Positions 61,169-64,000 of a stretch of 64,000 nt of DNA are shown here, one piece after another; the first letter of the stretch is position 1; each line of letters begins with the position of its first letter. Under the pieces are notes generated by a model. It had not been told where the DNA came from. It did no database searches and was given only the letters and a program-made list of their open reading frames with translations. The translations under genes and the position numbers were made by a program. The DNA is from Actinomycetota bacterium (GTDB lineage: Bacteria > Actinomycetota > Acidimicrobiia > Acidimicrobiales > AC-14), in contig VAWU01000019.1 in assembly GCA_005888325.1 (NCBI GenBank), forward strand, positions 82,798 to 146,797, in the 5' to 3' direction.

Positions 61169-62130
61169 GCCTCGGCCTGGGCCTGGCCGCGCTCGGCCGG
61201 CCGGGCTACGTCAACCTGGGTCATGCCGACGACCTGGGCGGCCGCTACGACGAGCAGGTCATGGAGCGTCGGTGCCACGACGTCCTCGACGCCGCCTGGG
61301 TCGGGGGCATCCGTCACGTCGACGCGGCTCGGTCGTACGGCCTCGCCGAAGCATTCCTCGCATCATGGCTCGCGCAACGAAAACGCGAGCCCGGCGCGCT
61401 CGCCGTCTCGTCCAAGTGGGGGTACACGTACACGGCCGGCTGGTCGGTCACGGCGGCGCGCCACGAGGTGAAGGACCACTCGCTCGCGACGCTGACGCGT
61501 CAACTGGCGGAGAGCCGTGCGCTGCTCGGCGATCACCTCGACATCTACCAGGTGCACTCGGCGACGCTCGAGAGCGGCGTGCTCGACGACGAGCACGTGC
61601 TCGACGCGCTGGCGGTGCTTCGCGACGACGGCTCCCTCACCGTCGGTCTCACGACGAGCGGGCCCGATCAGGCGGTCGTCGTGCGGAGGGCGCTCGAGAT
61701 CGAGCGCGACGGCCGGCGGCTCTTCGCGTCGGTGCAGTCGACGTGGAACCTCCTCGAGCAGTCCGCGGGTGCCGCCCTCGCCGAGGCCCACGCCGAGGGG
61801 ATGCTCGTCATCGTGAAGGAGGCGCTCGCCAACGGGCGCCTCACGGGGCGCAACCGCGACCCCGCGTTCGCCCCCGCGTGGGCGCGGCTGACCGACCTGG
61901 CACAAGGTGCTGACGGGAGCACGGTCGCGCTCGCCGCGGCCCTGAGCCGCCCGTGGGCCGACGTCGTGCTGAGCGGAGCCGCTACCGTCGAGCACCTGAG
62001 GGCCAACCTGGCCGCGACCACCACCGCCGGCGCCGCCGGCGGGACCAGCACCGCCGAAGACGTCCTCGCGGAGTGGGCCGAGGCGCCCGAGATCTACTGG
62101 TCGGTGCGGCGGGCGTTGCCCTGGAACTAG
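61165..62130 (+). CDS. Aldo/keto reductase
   Basis: 321 residues. LGLGLAALGRPGYVNLGHADD, GIRHVDAARSYGLAEAFLASWL (catalytic Asp and Tyr), LAVSSKWGYTYTAGW (Lys), HLDIYQVHSATLES (His), FASVQSTWNLLEQSAG and LANGRLTGRN match the AKR barrel. The frame has no ATG or GTG between its upstream GTGs (61102, 61111, inside the zinc-ribbon gene) and the first strand; CTG 61165, overlapping the preceding stop as CTGA, is the most economical start. Confidence 0.83.
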   Translation: MSLGLGLAALGRPGYVNLGHADDLGGRYDEQVMERRCHDVLDAAWVGGIRHVDAARSYGLAEAFLASWLAQRKREPGALAVSSKWGYTYTAGWSVTAARHEVKDHSLATLTRQLAESRALLGDHLDIYQVHSATLESGVLDDEHVLDALAVLRDDGSLTVGLTTSGPDQAVVVRRALEIERDGRRLFASVQSTWNLLEQSAGAALAEAHAEGMLVIVKEALANGRLTGRNRDPAFAPAWARLTDLAQGADGSTVALAAALSRPWADVVLSGAATVEHLRANLAATTTAGAAGGTSTAEDVLAEWAEAPEIYWSVRRALPWN

Positions 62131-62158
62131 CGGTTCAACAGAGAGCACAGGAGAAGAC

Positions 62159-63004
62159 GTGGACGTCGGCGTGCAGATGTTCTCCACCGATCTGGCCATT
62201 CGGCCCGACGCGCTGGCGCGCGAGGCAGAGGCGCGGGGCTTCGACGCGCTGTTCCTCCCCGAGCACACGCACATCCCCACGTCCCGGCGCACGCCGTACC
62301 CGGGCGGGGGCGAGCTACCCGACGAGTACTCGCGCACGTACGACCCTTTCCTCGCGCTCACAGCTGCGGCCGTCGTCACGGAGCGGCTCCAGCTCGGGAC
62401 AGGGATCTGCCTCGTGGGCCAGCGCGACCCGATTCTCCTCGCGAAGGAGGTCGCGTCGATCGACGTCCTGTCGGGCGGCCGGTTCGTGTTCGGCATCGGC
62501 TACGGCTGGAACGAGGACGAGATGGAGAACCACGGGCTGGCTCCCGGGAAACGCCGCGCCGTCGTACGGGAGAAGATGCTCGCCATGGAAGCCCTGTGGA
62601 CGCAGGACGAGGGCGGTTTCGACGGCGAGCACGTGCACCTCGCGCCGAGCTGGTCGTGGCCCAAGCCGTTGCAGCAGCCGCGTCCACCCGTCCTCATCGG
62701 AGGCGCGGCCGGGCCCACGCTCTTCCGTCACATCGCCGAGTTCGCCGACGGGTGGATCCCGATCGGGGGCGGCGGGCTCTCCGACGGCCTGGCTCGCCTG
62801 CGTGAGGAGTTCGACCTCGCCGGTCGCGATCCCGCTTCGGTGCAGGTGACGGTGATCGGGGCCGAGCCGAGCCCGGGCAAGCTCGACCACCTCGCGTCGC
62901 TCGGCGTCGGGCGCTTCCTGATCGGTCTCCCGCCCGCTCCCGCAGCGACCGTCGTGCCGTTGCTCGACCGCTTCGCGGCGGCGCTCGGTGACCTTCAACA
63001 CTGA
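62159..63004 (+). CDS. LLM-class F420-dependent oxidoreductase (TIGR03619-like)
   Basis: 281 residues. DVGVQMFSTDLAIRPDALAREAEARGFDALFLPEHTHIPTSRRTPYPGGGELPDEYSRTYDPF, then ERLQLGTGICLVGQRDPILLAKEVASIDVLSGGRFVFGIGYGWNEDEMENHG, and PKPLQQPRPPVLIGGAAGPTLFRHIAEFADGWIPIGG. Typical of TIGR03619 F420 enzymes. AGGAG lies 6 nt before GTG 62159. Its end overlaps cobO by 17 bp. Confidence 0.9.
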   Translation: MDVGVQMFSTDLAIRPDALAREAEARGFDALFLPEHTHIPTSRRTPYPGGGELPDEYSRTYDPFLALTAAAVVTERLQLGTGICLVGQRDPILLAKEVASIDVLSGGRFVFGIGYGWNEDEMENHGLAPGKRRAVVREKMLAMEALWTQDEGGFDGEHVHLAPSWSWPKPLQQPRPPVLIGGAAGPTLFRHIAEFADGWIPIGGGGLSDGLARLREEFDLAGRDPASVQVTVIGAEPSPGKLDHLASLGVGRFLIGLPPAPAATVVPLLDRFAAALGDLQH

Positions 63005-63566
63005 AGGGGTTCCGACCGAGCACCACCATCCGGCCGCGCGACGGCGCGCCGCGAGCGTCGTGATCGTCAACACCGGTGACGGCAAGGGCAAGTCCACGGC
63101 CGCGTTCGGTGTCGTGGTGCGAGCCGTCGCCCGCGACTGGCAGGTGGCCGTCGTGCAGTTCGTGAAGTCGGGGGAGTGGCGGGTGGGCGAGGAGGCGGTG
63201 TGCCGCGATCGCCTGGGCGTCGAGTGGTGGGCGATCGGCGAGGGCTTCACGTGGGACTCCGACGACCTGTCGCGCGACCACGCCGTCGCCCGGGAGGCCT
63301 GGGCCCACGCCCAGGCGACCATCGCGGCCGGGCGCCACCGTCTGGTCGTCCTCGACGAGATCACCTACCCGATCAACTGGGGCTGGATCGACGGTGCCGA
63401 GGTGGCGGAGGCGATCACCGCGCGCCCCGCGGCCGTGAACGTGGTGTGCACCGGCCGCGACGCCCCGCCCGCGCTCGTCGACGTGGCCGACACCGTCACC
63501 GAGATGCGCAAGATCAAGCACGCCTACGACGCCGGCGTCATCGCCAAGAAGGGGATCGACTATTGA
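62988..63566 (+). CDS. cobO: Cob(I)yrinic acid a,c-diamide adenosyltransferase
   Basis: Adds the 5'-deoxyadenosyl ligand to corrinoids. 192 residues: a His-rich N-terminus, P-loop VNTGDGKGKSTAAFGVVVRAVA, VVQFVKSGEWRVGEE, the CobO/BtuR Trp-rich WWAIGEGFTWDSDDLSRDHAVAREAW, VVLDEITYPINWGWID and VVCTGRDAPPALVDVADTVTEMRKIKHAYDAGVIAKKGIDY. The stop overlaps the TTG start of cbiZ. Confidence 0.95.
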   Translation: MTFNTEGVPTEHHHPAARRRAASVVIVNTGDGKGKSTAAFGVVVRAVARDWQVAVVQFVKSGEWRVGEEAVCRDRLGVEWWAIGEGFTWDSDDLSRDHAVAREAWAHAQATIAAGRHRLVVLDEITYPINWGWIDGAEVAEAITARPAAVNVVCTGRDAPPALVDVADTVTEMRKIKHAYDAGVIAKKGIDY

Positions 63567-64000
63567 GCGTGCTGCTCGAGCCCGACCGGCGGTCGTATCC
63601 CGGCGGGGGCGGTGCAACTCGCCCCGCGCTCGCCTGGCGGCTGCCCGCCGACACGATCGCCATCGCGAGCGCGGTGCTCGGCGGCGGTCTCGGCCCTCGG
63701 GACTGGATCGTGAACGTCCAGGTCGCCCTCGACTACGGCAACGACGACGACCCCGCCGCCGACGTTGCCGTCATCGCCAAGGGTCTCGGTCTCGATGCGG
63801 GTCGGGGCGTGGGCCTGCTCACTGCCGTGCCCGTGCTCGACGTGAAGGTCGGCGTGGACGCAGGTGTCGAGTGCGCGGCGACGGTCGGAGTGTCCACGCC
63901 CACCTGGGCGGCCGCGCCCGACGGCGCCTGGTCACGGTGGACGCCGGGCACGATCAACCTCGTCTGTTGGGTTCCCGCGCCGCTCGCCGATCCCGCGTTG
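63563..64000 (+). CDS. cbiZ: Adenosylcobinamide amidohydrolase, N-terminal part (cut by window edge)
   Basis: Salvages cobinamide by removing the aminopropanol to give adenosylcobyric acid. 146 codons are visible: IAIASAVLGGGLGPRDWIVNVQVALDYGNDDDPAADVAVIAKGLGLDAGRGVGLLTAVPV and WTPGTINLVCWVPAPLADPAL match the CbiZ pattern. The start is TTG 63563 (overlapping the cobO stop) or GTG 63569. The pairing with cobO suggests salvage or remodelling of corrinoids. Confidence 0.85.
   Translation, partial: MSVLLEPDRRSYPGGGGATRPALAWRLPADTIAIASAVLGGGLGPRDWIVNVQVALDYGNDDDPAADVAVIAKGLGLDAGRGVGLLTAVPVLDVKVGVDAGVECAATVGVSTPTWAAAPDGAWSRWTPGTINLVCWVPAPLADPAL

Overview
The window is a piece of a high-GC actinobacterial chromosome, most likely from an uncultured member of the Acidimicrobiia. 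That placement is inferred from gene content and style: a Bpa/PafE proteasome activator, mycothiol synthase (MshD), three F420-type luciferase-like oxidoreductases, menaquinone as the quinone, GTG starts, and a very regular pattern of TAnnnT boxes 6-9 nt before start codons with no ribosome-binding site, which implies widespread leaderless transcription. I see no rRNA, tRNA, CRISPR array, insertion sequence or prophage. This is core chromosome with dense, often overlapping genes.

Layout. 1-10065: translation, envelope and replication housekeeping (ileS 5' part, DUF167, a DksA-type zinc-finger protein with a long Lys/Ala/Pro-rich tail, lspA, an RluD-type pseudouridine synthase, an Rrf2 regulator, a phosphodiesterase, bpa, dnaE). 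10141-16666: accessory metabolism, including a frameshifted gene, a nitroreductase, a DUF255 thioredoxin-fold protein, an SDR, an LLM oxidoreductase and an SMP-30 lactonase. 16676-24675: a menaquinone cluster (menE, menB-menA, menH, menD, menF-ubiE-merR) on alternating strands with overlapping ends. 24734-35152: an undecaprenol/diacylglycerol kinase, an ABC-F ATPase, a Tat amidohydrolase, hydrolases, and lipid-type enzymes (acyl-CoA synthetase, LLM, MaoC hydratase, acyl-CoA dehydrogenase). 35172-40672: a nucleotidyltransferase, rlmN, a VIT1-type transporter, mshD, nth and two small proteins. 40777-49648: hisDCBHAF in one tightly overlapping operon, then a lone GroES-like protein, hisI-trpE and ygfZ. 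49653-53006: a lipoprotein, a thioesterase and an OmpR-type two-component system. 53055-58533: trpC-trpB2-methyltransferase-trpF-trpB-trpA. 58869-60649: a probable aminophosphonate degradation pair. 61013-64000: a zinc-ribbon microprotein, an aldo/keto reductase, an LLM enzyme and a cobalamin pair (cobO, cbiZ, the latter cut by the window edge).

The most interesting signals are regulatory. (i) A MerR-family protein with two HTH domains is co-transcribed with ubiE and menF. Its own start carries a composite operator of three GAGTGAT-type half-sites, and the same half-sites with identical spacing sit at the start of menB. This suggests a dedicated menaquinone-biosynthesis regulator. (ii) Five divergent gene pairs appear to share one symmetric -10 element serving both strands, several with leaderless starts on both sides. 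(iii) A dispersed repeat of about 90 bp occurs at three loci, each time just before or at a gene start, with one reading frame kept open. At one locus it forms a chain of overlapping mini-ORFs between two hydrolase genes.
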